The notes below the pieces were generated by a model. The model ran no database searches, was not told the DNA's origin, and saw nothing but the letters and a program-made list of their open reading frames with translations. Positions 12,791-24,517 of a DNA stretch of 64,000 nucleotides are shown piece by piece; the stretch's first letter is position 1, and every line of letters starts with the position of its first letter. Source of the stretch: Linanthus parryae (Eukaryota; Streptophyta; Magnoliopsida; Ericales; Polemoniaceae). Location of the stretch: NCBI GenBank assembly GCA_023055425.1, contig JALGPY010000008.1:8814501-8878500 (forward strand). The letters are read 5' to 3'. Position numbers and translations under genes: made by a program.

Positions 12791-13157
12791 ATGGTGATGA
12801 AGAGGTCAACCGCACTTTCTCTGATTTGTTTCACTATTGCTTTTAGTATGTTCGTCTTTTCAAGGTAAACTTTTCTTCTAGCGATGTCTCTTAACTTTCC
12901 TTGATCTTCTGATAAGGCGATCCCAAGCTTATTTTACTTATGTTCTATTTTGCAGGGCTCAACAATCCAAATATTGCCCATACAGTTTGACAAGGGCAGG
13001 TCCCTGTCCACCCGCAGAGGGTTCCTTCAGTGGTTGTTTTTACGAAGTGGACGCCGCATGTGGAGCGAGTGCCATGACAATGGATTGCTCTCCATGCGTT
13101 GCTAGTGGAAACTCACATACTTGTACTTGCAAAGTTATTTGTGGCACATGTTCTTGA
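12791..13157 (+). CDS. CRP1: secreted 10-cysteine peptide, SCRL/defensin-like
   Basis: Exons 12791-12864 and 12956-13157 (91-bp intron, GTAAAC...TTTTGCAG, phase 2) give 91 residues. Exon 1 is a signal peptide (MVMKRSTALSLICFTIAFSM...); the intron splits the Arg codon before Ala-Gln, next to the likely cleavage site. The mature part of about 65 residues has ten cysteines spaced C-x9-C-x9-C-x7-C-x8-C-x2-C-x8-C-x-C-x3-C-x2-C, ending CKVICGTCS. GPC, CxC and the intron position recall SCRL and LCR/defensin-like peptides, which act outside the cell in pollen-pistil recognition or defence; the extra CGxC end is not typical. No lab-known relative was recognised. I chose the first ATG because CRP5 conserves it; the second (MKRS) fits CRP2-4 equally. 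Promoter, splice sites and frame are intact, so it is probably functional. Confidence 0.88.
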
Positions 13158-13560
13158 AAAGTAGTCAAACTTTATTTGTTTGATGCTTTGAACGGTCATT
13201 TAAGATTATGAAATTTTATGTCATCGACGTGTTTCTGCTATTTAATTTGTTTGGAGTGTCTTTTAGTTTGCCATTATTTTCCTCTTTTTATTTATTTTCC
13301 TTTTTTGAGATAGTAGTGGGTATTTTTTCTTTTTTCCGGAGACATACAATACAACAACCTAACTAGTACACGGAGACTAAAACACATAGACGTAGAGTAT
13401 TTTTCTTGAAGAGAATATTGATAAAGTACATGGTTATAAGCATTAATTACTAGAATGAAATGTGTTAAAGGTATGAGGGTAAAATGGTCATTTACCATGA
13501 TGGTAGTTAGAGGCTGTTAGAGCTGTCAAATAAGAAAGTTGTGTCAATTCAATTGTAACA
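13158..13560 (+). repeat. 3' flank of CRP1, duplicated downstream of CRP5
   Basis: The 3' UTR and beyond, up to about 13385, match the sequence after CRP5 (63756 to the window end), including 'gtttctgctatttaattt' and 'ctaaaacacatagacg'. A decayed third copy lies at 14925-15110. From about 13440 to 13505 is a 65-bp piece found in reverse orientation at about 62757-62822. Confidence 0.7.
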
Positions 13561-13566
13561 TTTTCC

Positions 13567-15645
13567 TTCAGAGATGGTAATATATAGAGATGTCTACCTT
13601 ATCTTCCTATTCTTCTACTTGTTCCTATTCTTCTACTTGCTTGCTATTTTTACACTTTCTGTTCTTCTTCAACTTAAAACTACTGCATCTGCTATGGAAC
13701 TGTGGAAGTTTCTCAAGGCTAAGTTCACGAAACTTAGTGCCTCTGATGTGTATAATCTACGTTATGTTCAGCATAGTTTGAATAATTAAGTAGCCCGCTC
13801 AATCTGTTAATGAGTTCTTGACCTCTCTCAAGAACATTACAGATCAATTAGCACTCATTCGCACTCTCAAGAACCTTTCTCAAGACTGTGTGTTGGTGCT
13901 GTATTTATTGAGATTTGCTGGCTTTGAGTCCACAGAGACACCAGGTTTATTCGCACTACAAGGCGGATGAGCGGTTGATATTTGGAGATTGTTGACTATC
14001 TTGGCAATAGGTTCAGGTTCCTGAAAATCTGGGGTACTCTGGGTTGTTTTAAAATTGCTGCGTTGCAACTTGTTTCCGGATGAATTGTTGGCTTGGCAGA
14101 GCAAATGACAGTCGGGCTTGCGGGGTTTAGGAGGATGTGTCTGCTTGTTGTGTAACACAGCAAGATTGTCCAAAAAATGTTCTGAGTTTTCTTCAGGACC
14201 CAAATCAAAGTGCTCAAAACCAGATTAAAAGTCATCAGGACCCAAGTCGAAAAAATATAGAAGCTGCTGGTGAAGGAAGGCCAAGAGTATGATTTGGTAA
14301 GGGTTGCCAAGAGACATCTTCTGTAATCACATATTTTCCTTTCAAGGCCGCGGCTATGTAGTGGGTGTAAGATTTGGAGGAGGTACATAATGAAATACCT
14401 CGGGTAGGGCTCGTCCGAGCATCGTCTTCATGAGGGTGCTCGAAGTTGTGCACTGAGAGAGTAGGTTGGGGATTATATGAGCCACTGGCAGAGCTTTTTC
14501 TTTACTTCTGCTTCTTTTCAGGTTTGTCGGCAATTACTGAGGAACTCCTAAGAGCAGTATTTTTGTCGGGGTCGACAACAGCTACACCCATAGCCGAGAT
14601 TGCTGAGGCAGAGAAGGGCGATTTCGCCGTCGCCTGGCGGTGCACAGTTGCCGAAGTTAAGTCGGCGGTTGAGAACGAAGCACCGTGAGTCTCTGTGCTT
14701 CGAACCTTCACGTTGCTTTGGGAAAAATTTAGATCTGGGTTGTAGGAGTTGATTCAGAGTGGTTTAGGCTGTTTTGGAGCTCGCCTCGACGCCTGGATTT
14801 GACCTACGATTCGCCGGAAAATGACCGCCAATTGCGCTCTCTCTCTCTGTGTTAACATCAGGCCACCTTTTTTTGTCATTTGTAGTTTAGATTATGATAT
14901 TTTCTATAATAACAGAACCATACATTGCCTGAGAAAACGTTTATGTTATTTGATTTTCTTGGAGTGTCTTTTCGGTTGGCATATTTTACGGGAGAAATAC
15001 ATTAACCAATTATATTTAACTTATACTCGCACATTAAAAGACAACACTAGTACGCAGAGACGAAAACACATATGTAAAGTATTTTCTTAGAGTATATTCG
15101 ATGTTCTTGAAAGTTAAACCTCATGAGTAGCATGTTCGGCTGGAGTTGTACCGGTGGCTTAGTCGCCGCAGAAGCTTATTGTGGCAACTTAGCTGCTTCT
15201 ACAGCCTCCCCGAAGAAAAAAAATTCCACAACCTGTTTGCGCCTCCAACTGAATATGGTGCTAAATTTCCAACACCAAAAGATCCCCAGTAGAAGTCACA
15301 ACCAATCTGCAACAAATGAAAACTATAAATTCAGTCAAAAGCATTTACAAAATTCCATTGCCTCAGCCACTAGAAATGTCATCCCATCAGAATTCATTAC
15401 GTGGTTCATTCGCTAAGTTGCAAATAAGGAAAACTGGAAAAATACAAAATACTTGTAGTGCAAATCAACATCACGCCACTAAAAAATTTCTGAGAAGTTA
15501 ATCCCCTGAGCTCATCATAGATTTTTTATGATGTATTGTGCTAGAAGAGCAAGCTAGTACTACCGTCAAATCGACTGAAGATCACCTCCAAACTATGGCT
15601 CGGCATTCGATAGCATACAAGTAGCACAGACATAATGCTTAGTAT
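13567..15645. repeat. Dispersed repeat, copy A (contains a copia-gag-like fragment)
   Basis: Sequence from about 13650 recurs at 17509-18711 (copy B) at high identity. The first 300 bp encode a short Ty1/copia gag-like piece (…SAMELWKFLKAKF… and …VNEFLTSLKNITDQLALIRTL…) broken by stops. The remainder has long open stretches on the minus strand (13880-14203, 14235-14453) that I cannot assign. 14436-15256 is absent from copy B, with a GTGCT at both edges. No intact gene is present. Confidence 0.7.
14925..15110 (+). repeat. Decayed copy of the CRP 3' flank
   Basis: 'tgttatttgattttcttggag', 'tagtacgcagagacgaaaac' and 'gtaaagtattttctt' follow the order seen at 13228-13415 after CRP1 and 63838-64000 after CRP5. 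No coding exon is visible upstream of it, so it looks like what remains of a lost or displaced CRP copy. Confidence 0.55.
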
Positions 15646-15972
15646 TAGAAATTGGGGAGCTATTTGTATTTTCTGGAAGTAGTTTCATAATAGTCTGGGG
15701 TGGTTATTTGTATTTTTTGTTTCTTTTGTTGCCTTGTAGTAATACCCGTACTTCTCTATCCTATTCAGCATTGTGAGTGTCACTTCTGCTGAAGTGGCAC
15801 AAGCTGATTGGTTATTTGGGATATGAGAAGTTAGGGTTTATCTTCTGCACTTTCCCCTTCTGAATTGTATTGAATTTCATTTGAGTAAAAATGGTTTTCC
15901 CTCCATCTGTGTTCTCTCTCTTTGATCGCTGGTTATGGCTCATATAGAGCTTCTCTGATATGGTATCAGAGC
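15646..15972 (+). repeat. Likely 5' LTR and primer site of a truncated Ty1/copia element
   Basis: The left edge is inferred: copies A and B of the surrounding repeat match up to about 15645 and then diverge, with a TATTAGAAATTGGGG start that may be a mutated TG. The right side is marked by TGGTATCAGAGC (15961-15972), the usual tRNA-Met primer-binding site. A CT-rich leader precedes it. Confidence 0.55.
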
Positions 15973-16055
15973 CTCGGTCGTGAGGCGTCTGTTTTGTGGC
16001 GATTCTTTGTTCATCTTTGGATCGGTGTTTTAGACCGATTTCTTCTTCTTCTCCG

Positions 16056-17508
16056 ATGGCGATTACTGATGATGTTCCGGTGTCGCCAAACGGTTCAGGT
16101 TCTTCTCAAGCTGCGCTTGATAGTTCTTCGCCATATTTTCTCACTAACTCAGATCATCCAGGTATCACTCTTGTCTCACAGCCACTTACTGGTGAGAATT
16201 TTAATACCTGTTTAGGTCAATGAGCTTAGCTCTGGAAGCTAAGAATAAGCTTGATTTTGTTAATGGTGTTTTGTCTATTCCGTTGGTTAATAGTTCGTTT
16301 TCTGCGCTTTGGCGTCGGTGTGATAGCATGGTTATTTCATGGATTCTGAATTCTGTTTCAAAAGAGATTGCTGCATCAGTTGTTTATAGAGCCACTTCAG
16401 CAGAGATTTGGCAGGATCTAATTGAACGTTTCTCTCTGAAGAACAGACCTACAATTTATCAGTTACGCAAAGCTATTGCTAATTTGAAACAAGATGCAAT
16501 GTCTGTCACTTCATACTTTACAAAGTTTAGATCTCTTTGGGATGAACTTAGTCATCATAAATCTATGGCAATGTGCTCTTGTGGTGGATGTAGTGAATGT
16601 ACTTGCCAAGTTTTGTCTCATCTTCTTCTAGAACAGCAAGAAGAGGTCATTATTCAATTTCTTATGGGATTAAATGATTGTTATACTGCACTTAGAGAGC
16701 AGATTCTTTTGACTGAGCCTCTTCCCTCAATGAACAAGGTGTTTGCTCAAGTTTTACAGCAAGAAAAGCAAAGAGAGATTAGTGCTGCAGTTTCAGTTTC
16801 TCCTATGGCTATGTACTCTCAAAATGATGCACATGGACAGCATAATGCTTATGCAGCTAATTATGTTCATGGACAACAAAGGTATGGAGGGAGGCCAAAA
16901 CCATTTTGTTATCATTGTGGAGGAGTTGGTCATATAAAAGAAAAATGTTGGAAGTTAGTTGGATATCCTCCAGGTTTTAAAGGAAAGGATTCACAGAAAC
17001 CTTCTCCACAAGCACATAATGTCACTCTGAATAGTGACAGTTCTTCTTCAATTCATAATATGTCTTCTCAATTATCTCAGTCCCAATGTGAACAAGTTAT
17101 GCAATATATACATCTCTCTTATGGATTCTGGACTTCATTCTACAGCCAATGTGACACAAATGAATAGTCCTTTGCAGCAATATGCAGCAGATAAGTTTGT
17201 TCATTCTCAGCACTCTTTTATGGCTGGTGTTATAAATTCTTATTCTTTGCAGTCAAGTGTCACCACTAATATGAATCTTCCAAAGTCTTGGATTATTGAT
17301 AGTGGTGCCACAGATCATATGTGTGGTGATCTTTCATATTTCACTTCTTATAAACTAGTGACCAACACTTTTGTGCATCTACCAAAGTGTGAGAAGATTG
17401 TTGTGGCTCATATTGGGACAGTTTGCTTAAATGATGGTTTGCTCATTGACAATGTTCTTCATATACCAAGTTTTCATTTTAACTTGTTATCCATGTCTCA
17501 GTTGTCTC
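16056..17508 (+). pseudogene. Ty1/copia gag-protease fragment, truncated
   Basis: Coding starts about 16056 (MAITDDVPVSPNGSGSS...) and has lost its frame near 16215. 16220-17167 then gives 315 residues of a UBN2-type gag, including the WQDLIERF region and a CCHC zinc knuckle CYHCGGVGHIKEKC at about 16906-16947. A frame change near 17100-17160 leads to 17160-17508 with the aspartic-protease motif WIIDSGATDHMCGD (about 17288-17329) and the start of the pre-integrase region (LLSMSQLS). Integrase, RT, RNase H and the 3' LTR are missing: at about 17508 the sequence jumps straight into repeat copy B. Confidence 0.85.
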
Positions 17509-18711
17509 ACTTTCTGTTCTTCTTCAAGTTAAAACTACTGCATCTGCTATGGAACTGTGGAATAATCTACGTTATGTTCAGCATAACCTACGTGCCTCTG
17601 ATGTGTATAATCTACGTTATGTTCACGAGTGCCTTATGTGTATAATCTACGTTATGTTCAGCATAATTTGAATAATTAAGTAGCCTGCTCAATCTGTTAA
17701 TGAGTTCTTGACCTCTCTCAAGAACATTACAGATCAATTAGCACTCATTCGCACTCTCAAGAACCTTTCTCAAGACTGTGTGTTGGTGCTGTATTTATTG
17801 AGATTTGTTGGCTTTGAGTCCACAGAGACACCAGGTTTATTCGCACTACAAGGCGGACGAGCGGTTGATATATGGAGATTGTTGACTATCTTGGCAATAG
17901 GTTCAGGTTCCTGAAAATCTGGGGTACTCTGGGTTGTTTTAAAATTGCTGCGTTGCAACTTGTGTCCGGATGAATTGTTGGCTTGGCAGAGCAAATGACA
18001 GTCGGGCTTGCGGGGGTTCAGGAGGATGTGTGTCTGCTTGTTGTGTAACACAGCAAGATTGTCCAAAAAATGTCTCGAGTTTGCTTCAGGACCCAACTCA
18101 AAGTGCTCAAAACCATATTAAAAGTCATCAGGACCCAGGTCGAAAAAATATAGAAGCTGCTGGTGAAGGAAGGCCAAGAAAATGATTTGGCAAGGGTTGC
18201 CAAATCATACTCTTTGGGTAATCACATATTTACCTTTCAAGGCGGCGGCTATGTTTTGGGTGTAAGATTTGGAGGAGTTACAGGATGAATTACCTCGGGT
18301 AGGGCTCGTCGGAGCATCGTCTACATAAGGTGCTAAATATCCAACACCAAAAGATCTCAAGTAGAAGTCACAACCAATCCGCGACAAATGAAAACTATAA
18401 ATTCAGTCAAAAGCATTTACGAAATTCCATTGCCTCAGTCACTTGGAAATGTCATCCCATCAGAATTCATTACGTGGTTCATTCGCTAAGTTGAAAATAA
18501 GGAAAAATATAAAATACTTGTTGTGCAAATCAACATCACGCCACTAAAAAAATTCTGAGACGTCAATCCCCTGAGCTCATCATGGATTTTTTAGGATGTA
18601 TTTTGCTAGAAGAGCAAGCTACTACTATCGTCAAACCGATTGAAGATCACCTCCAAACTATGGCTCCGCATTCGGTAGCATACAAGTAGCACAGACATAA
18701 TACTTAGAGAG
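17509..18711. repeat. Dispersed repeat, copy B (internally deleted)
   Basis: Matches copy A from its copia-gag piece to its end. It lacks the 820 bp of copy A at 14436-15256. Inside, 17572-17668 carries three tandem copies of 'tgtgtataatctacgttatg' in a 30-45 bp unit, against one in copy A. Confidence 0.75.
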
Positions 18712-19060
18712 ACTGAGACTATCTGGGTAGACGAAACACGATAAAATTGACGATTAAGACATCATTGGCAAAAGATAAAATAAATTAAATGTGCAACGAA
18801 CATTCAATTTGTCAATTACAAAAAGAGTGTTTTAAACATGAGAATTTTCATGGAGTTCGATTCAACAACTTGATGTAAGATGTTATTTGACAAACAAGAA
18901 ATACTGATACATTTGGTCAGTAATCAAAACTAGGGAATACAAAGGTACACCCTACGCTATCCTTTCATCTCCTATTTTGGCTTTTGTTCATCATCTGTCA
19001 TGTTATCCCCCTGCCCCGCTCTTCGCGGGGAAAATCAAAAAAGCGGGCGCTTCTATGGAG
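18712..19060. other. Intergenic, nothing recognised
   Basis: AT-rich. A short GC hairpin (about 19013-19027, cccgctcttcgcggg) is the only structure I noticed. Confidence 0.5.
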
Positions 19061-19079
19061 TCCTTGTTTTCTGACCATC

Positions 19080-20095
19080 ATGGGAACCAGCAATGCAAAG
19101 TCCATCATCAGTCATCGGCAAAGCTAAGTCCATTCGTAAGTTAATGGCAAAGCTAATCCCATTCACAGCCAATGAAAAAATTAAGTTCATTCGCAGCTAA
19201 TGGTAAAATTTAAGCCCATCGCAGAAAAATGGCAAAATAAATGCCACATTTTAAAAAATGACAATGAATAATGCCATTTGTAGCGAATGAAAAAGAGTAA
19301 GGGCACTTTTTTTTAAAATGTGACGGCAATAAAGTCTATTCGCAAGAAAATGGTAAAAAGTTAAGGACATATAAATCCATGCATAGTGAATGGAAAAAGT
19401 AAGGACATCTTTTGAAAATGAGGCTATAATTAAGTCCAATCATTGTCATATAAATGAAGTCCATCGCAGTACATGCAACCGAACCCGACACAGCAAATGG
19501 AACCAGGCCCATCTCATCACATGGCACCAAGATCTTCGCAACACATATCACTAACCTCATCGCAGTACATGACACCAAGCCCATCACAGTCAATGGCACC
19601 AACCCGTTGCAGCTTATGACACCGAGCTCAACGCAAGGCATGGCACTGGGCCTATCACAGCATATGGCACCAAGCCCATCATGATATATGGCAAGGGTAA
19701 GACCGTTCGCAGTAGAGAGTGATGGCGTAAGGCCATTCGTTGTTGATGGCTATAATAAGGCCGCTTACTAAGACCATCATAAAGGTAATTTGACGAGGTG
19801 GCAATAATAAAGTTTATTCATAAGTTAATAGCAAAGTTAAAAGTCCAAATGTTCATTGATAAATTCCATTCACAGTTAATGGTACAACTTAAAAGTCCAT
19901 CATAAATATGACGTCCCAAAACCCATTAACAATTAATAGTAGAAACTAAAAAGTCCATCGCAACAATGGCGTCCCAAATCTCATTCTCATTTAATGGTAA
20001 AAGCTAAAAAGTTCTTCGCAGCTATGGCATCGGAAAACTCATTCACAGTTAATGATAAAAGTTAAAAAGTCCATCGCAGCGAAGACAGTTCAGAT
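19080..20095. repeat. Degenerate tandem array of about 45-bp units
   Basis: A theme of 'aatggcaaaagttaaaaag' plus 'tccatcgcag' / 'cccattcacag' recurs some 20 times with unit length drifting from about 35 to 60 bp (for example 19139, 19201, 19865, 19931, 19991 and 20046). In the middle (19470-19690) the unit changes to 'cccatcacagNNNatggcac'. No long ORF survives. It probably is the untranslated part of a degraded LTR retrotransposon whose end follows at about 20248. Confidence 0.65.
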
Positions 20096-20233
20096 GCGTT
20101 CCAAACGAATATCATATCCGACACTTAGCAAATAAAATCCACTGGATATACTCTTTTTCCTCAGTCATTGATTTTTTCACAATAAATTTGTCATGACAGG
20201 GTTTAACGAGACATCATAAGTGGTAGATATTCA

Positions 20234-20430
20234 AAAGGGGAGTATTATGAAATATGGGTTACTTTATTTGGGAAATATTCACCACACTTTATAAGTCCAC
20301 GTGTATATTGTTATTGGCCCGTTAGCCCACCCTAATTCTTATATAAGGATACCTAAGGTTGGAGAATATATACATATCTACTAGTTTCTCCCCACATCTT
20401 GTATACTCTTTCATTTCTCGTCTCTAACAA
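20234..20430 (+). repeat. Possible remnant LTR (solo or 3' end)
   Basis: A purine tract AAAAGGGGAG (20234-20243) precedes TGAAATATGGG (about 20248). A TATATAAGG box follows at about 20338, and the stretch ends CTCTAACA (about 20429). That order is LTR-like. No partner LTR is found in the window, so this stays tentative. Confidence 0.4.
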
Positions 20431-20460
20431 ACATCGTCTTCCTACAGTGTTGTAGTTATC

Positions 20461-23110
20461 AACACCATTAAAATATGATGACAGCAGTTAAAATAATTTA
20501 TTATACTTTGACATAAATACTCCGATGACTTACAAGATTATTACAATTTCAACCTTTGGAACAACATGAAACAACAGATTGGAATGTTCGTGATTCAAAT
20601 TTCCGAACCAATTAACAATATCATTTATTTTAGGGAAATTACGGTAAGTCCCCATTTTAGTCTTGAGGATAGGCTTGGGACCAATTTTAGTCCTTCATTT
20701 AGGTCATACTAGCGTTAAACCCATGTGATGCACGGTGTTATACTGCCCAAACGGTTCAGTTTGGTTTGGTTCGGTTTGTATTTTTCATGACTTTGCTCGG
20801 TCCAGTTTAGTTTGGTTTGGTTCTCGCTGGGTCTCCGTTTTATGCAGTTCACTTTCGGTTAAATCTAAAATTTACATATTAATACGTATAATTTTCTGAA
20901 ATAAGATTTTTAACATTAAAAAATAAAACTTTGTAAAAAACTATACATATATAGAGTGAAGTAATGATTAAATTAACCTAATTGCAGTTTAATATAAGTT
21001 TAGAAAATACTTTTCATAAATCCTAACTAAGAGTTAAAAACAATTGAACAAAATCATGTGAAACAATAAGAATTTTATGCTTTGGGTGCATCACTTTTGT
21101 GATTATTGGTATGTTCGATTTATCCACGGCTTAGGCGGTTCGGTTTAATTTACTTATTCACGATTCGATTTCGGTTCGGTTTATTTTCCTTCGATTTTTC
21201 TCGGTTCTCTTTGCTGTTTCTTGGTTCAAACTTGACGCCCTACCCGTTATGTGATGATAGTATCATTTTTTGTAGAGCATTTAGAACATAAATCTCAAAG
21301 ACATTATGTGCATGTTTGACATGCGATTAAAGAAAAAGTTTAGGTGAACAAAAAATCGTACAAAAAGCTTGTCCCAATATGTGACTTTTTAAATGTATGA
21401 TTTATTGTAATAATATCATAAATATTATAATAAATCTACATTACTTGGAATGCTCTTACATTTTTATTCAGGTTAAATGTGCATACAAAATAGTTTTAAG
21501 TTTAATTTCTGTTAGATTAGTTGAGAAAATCTGAAATTTGAAACAAACTAAATCAGTTAGTTACAAAATAAACTTTACCCCGTGCCATGCACGCCAAAAC
21601 GTTTCTTCTATTAGCGACATCAAATTATCAAAGATAGTAATAAAAGAGCTAAAGAATTAATTAATTTCACATTTAAAATAAGTAACCAAACAACTACATA
21701 ATAATTTAATATTCTAAATTTATTTTAATTTGTTAAACTTAAGGATGCATAATATACATTAAACATGAAAAAAATATTTTCATAACTTCAGTTCTATGAC
21801 TCAAAGTGATAAAATTATCGACAGTATACATAAAAAGATTAAATTATTTGATGTATTACTTCGGTAACTTCCACGTTACAATTTTTATTTCCTTCCTATA
21901 GAGACAAAATTTGGAAAAAAGTTTATTCACATAATTTATATATTGATGACATAACATAGAAACACCATAAACTTATGCAAATTGGAATCATGCAGTAACA
22001 ATTGCAATACGTAAATGTGAATGAAAATCAATTATTTGTTGTTTTGATATGAGCTAAATAAGCAATAGTAGATCAGTGTTACAAATATTGACCATTAAAG
22101 TCTTCACACTACCACATAAGAAATGAACAAATAAATTTAAGAATGCTATTTGATTCAAAGTAGTATGAACATTTGATCTCATATAGTCTTTTCTTCCGTC
22201 CTTTTATCGATGGAGCTTCTGCAAGTCTTATCGTATTTTACCTGTAGAAAAAATAATATAAAAACAAATCAATCAGATTTTATATAAGAGATAAAATATT
22301 GTTTAACTGTATCCATTAGAATGAAACTGGATCAAACACAAAAGTTGTACCTGATTCAAAATAATTAGAAAACAAAGAACATGAGAAAAAAAGGCTAGCT
22401 TTACACTTCAAGAACACATAAAGAAAGACGTCATTGTCTCTCATATATACATGTCTAGTGATTGTTTAATTTAGAAAATTATATAAATAAAATAATAATA
22501 TTTAGAAAATAATATTATGAGCGACAATTACGAAGTTTTATTCGGCATGTTTATATTCTAAATTGTGGAGGGTATGAAGTATAAAAACAAATGGTAAAAC
22601 ATTCTACTTTCAAAATAGCAATGAACTAAATACAAAATCAATAATTTGGAGAGAGATGTATGTAATCGTGAATTATTGACTTTTCTTTCCAAAAAAAATT
22701 TAGTTTTTACAGATTTTTTTTAGAATTTGTTTTAGAGCTATATGTGGGATATATGAAATTTACGAAATAATGAATTATTTGATTGAGTTTTAATGTATGG
22801 TAATTTCATTTCAACAAAGAATTTTCATATGCAAGTGTACATATATTTATTTTTATTTTATTTATTTATTCTAAAGTTTTCAAATATTTTCTCATAATAA
22901 AACGTCGATTGAAAATTTATATGATAATAATATGTTTTTATATTTAATTTATTTGTTGTTTTATAAATTATGTTACTACATAAATTATAAATAGCTCTAA
23001 GGAAACATTTTTTATCGGTTTATTTTTTTAATTCACGTGTTTTTTCATTTATTTAATCCATGTATATATTTTAATACATGTAAATAAGTAAATAAATAAA
23101 TAAATAAAAA
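20461..23110. other. AT-rich intergenic DNA, no genes
   Basis: No ORF with protein-like composition. 20745-20835 and 21120-21240 contain many 'ggttcggttt' motifs like the subterminal repeats of hAT-type elements in this window, so a decayed non-autonomous element may lie at about 20700-21260. The rest is AT-rich. Confidence 0.5.
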
Positions 23111-23194
23111 TAAATAATATGTGATTGAAACGAAAGTTTCTTCTCTAGAGAGAGAAACAGAGAGTAAACCCTAATCCTAAAACTGTGAGAAACC

Positions 23195-24517
23195 ATGAGA
23201 GACGGCGAGAAACATGAAGGCAGGGAGCTTCCAAGGCGTACGACAGAAGAGGAAGAGATAATAGTGGAATTTGAGGAGTATTGCATCCAGTCGGCAAAGG
23301 AATTCACTAACTGTCTAGCCGGGAAGTTTCTCGGAACAAAGATCATCAATGGCGATGCCATGGTCCAGTTCTTTCAGAGAATATGGATCGATGGACCAGG
23401 TATCAATTTCTTCGAAGTGAAACCAATAAACACCTTTATCATCTGGTTCCCAAACAAGGCCACGATGAAAAGGGTGCATAGGGGAGGACCATGGTCGTTT
23501 GAGGGCCAGATCCTTATACTACAACACTGGGAGTTAGGCTCGGATATTGAAGAAGTTGTTTTCAATACAATGGATGTTTGGATCCAAGTGCTTCAACTTC
23601 CAATGCACTTAGTGAAAGAGCAATCCGGCAAGAAAGCAGTTAATGCAATTGGGGAAGTAATTGGATCGGATCCTAAAACTTATCATGAGGATGGATCTAA
23701 TTACGTACGCGTCCACATTCACATTCGATGTGATAAACCGATTCGTAGAGGTGTATTCATAAATACAAATCAAGGGAGGACCTGGCTCGACTTTCGTTAT
23801 GAACGAGTACCAAGAGTTTGCGTTTGGTGCGACAGTTTAGAGCATACAATCAGTGAATGTTCTATAAGGCAACGGAAACTGAACGAAGGAGAGGACCCAG
23901 AGTATGGAACTTGGCTGCTATACCAGCCTCCGGTTAAGAAGAAGGAGCCGGATCCACGCAGAGGAATCTGAAAGGAAGACCAAGAAAATAAGAACGACCG
24001 GGCAGAAGGTCAAGTGATAGATGACAGTGACAAGAACACGATGGCAAGGAACATCAAAGGGATTCGCAATCGTAGAAGCCCATGGAGGTGGAAAAACCAA
24101 ACCATGAGGAAGGTGAAGTGCCAAAGACAATACAAACAGCAGGGCCCCTAGTGGAGTTGCAGCAATCATCAACAATATAGAATCTGCGAATAGCAAGCAG
24201 GGGGAGGACATCATGCAGACTTTGGCAATTCCGAAGATTAATACGGGGATGAATTGGAAGATGCAGAAAGGAAAGCAATGCAAGCCAAGGATAAAGCACC
24301 CCACTCTCCGAAGCGTAAAGTCGGCGATCAATTCAACTCCAGCCCCCCTCCAAGCACCGTCAGGAGGTCGAAAGGGGGACAAAAAAGTCGGGCTGTCAAT
24401 CTTGAAAAGAAACTCTTGTCAGCAGTGACCTCAAAAAACAGTGGGGATGAAAGCTTCCCAACAAAAAATATTGCGACAATAGCGGCGCCTGCTAGTCAGG
24501 GCAGCCGAGCACAATGA
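23195..24517 (+). pseudogene. LINE ORF1 protein (DUF4283 and CCHC knuckle), disrupted
   Basis: The intact first part (23195-23971) gives 258 residues: a DUF4283-type RNA-binding domain (about residues 15-165, with NTFIIWFPNKATMKRV and GGPWSFEGQILILQHW) and a zinc knuckle CVWCDSLEHTISEC at about residues 210-223. A TGA at 23969-23971 (probably from CGA) ends it early. The same frame reopens at 24254-24517 with the Pro/Ser/Lys-rich tail. The original protein would be about 440 residues. It would bind LINE RNA and help reverse transcription. Confidence 0.85.

Noticed and set aside
13880..14453. Minus-strand genes in repeat A (107 and 72 codons)
   Set aside because: Similar but not identical frames exist in copy B with extra changes; no start, splice sites or known domain support a gene.
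15123..15416. 97-codon ORF, MSSMFGWSCTGG...
   Set aside because: Checked as a possible CRP: no MKRS signal, too few cysteines, and its second half is copied in repeat B as non-coding DNA.
19080..20095. CRISPR-like array
   Set aside because: The units drift in length and sequence, there are no constant repeats with unique spacers, and the DNA is plant nuclear.
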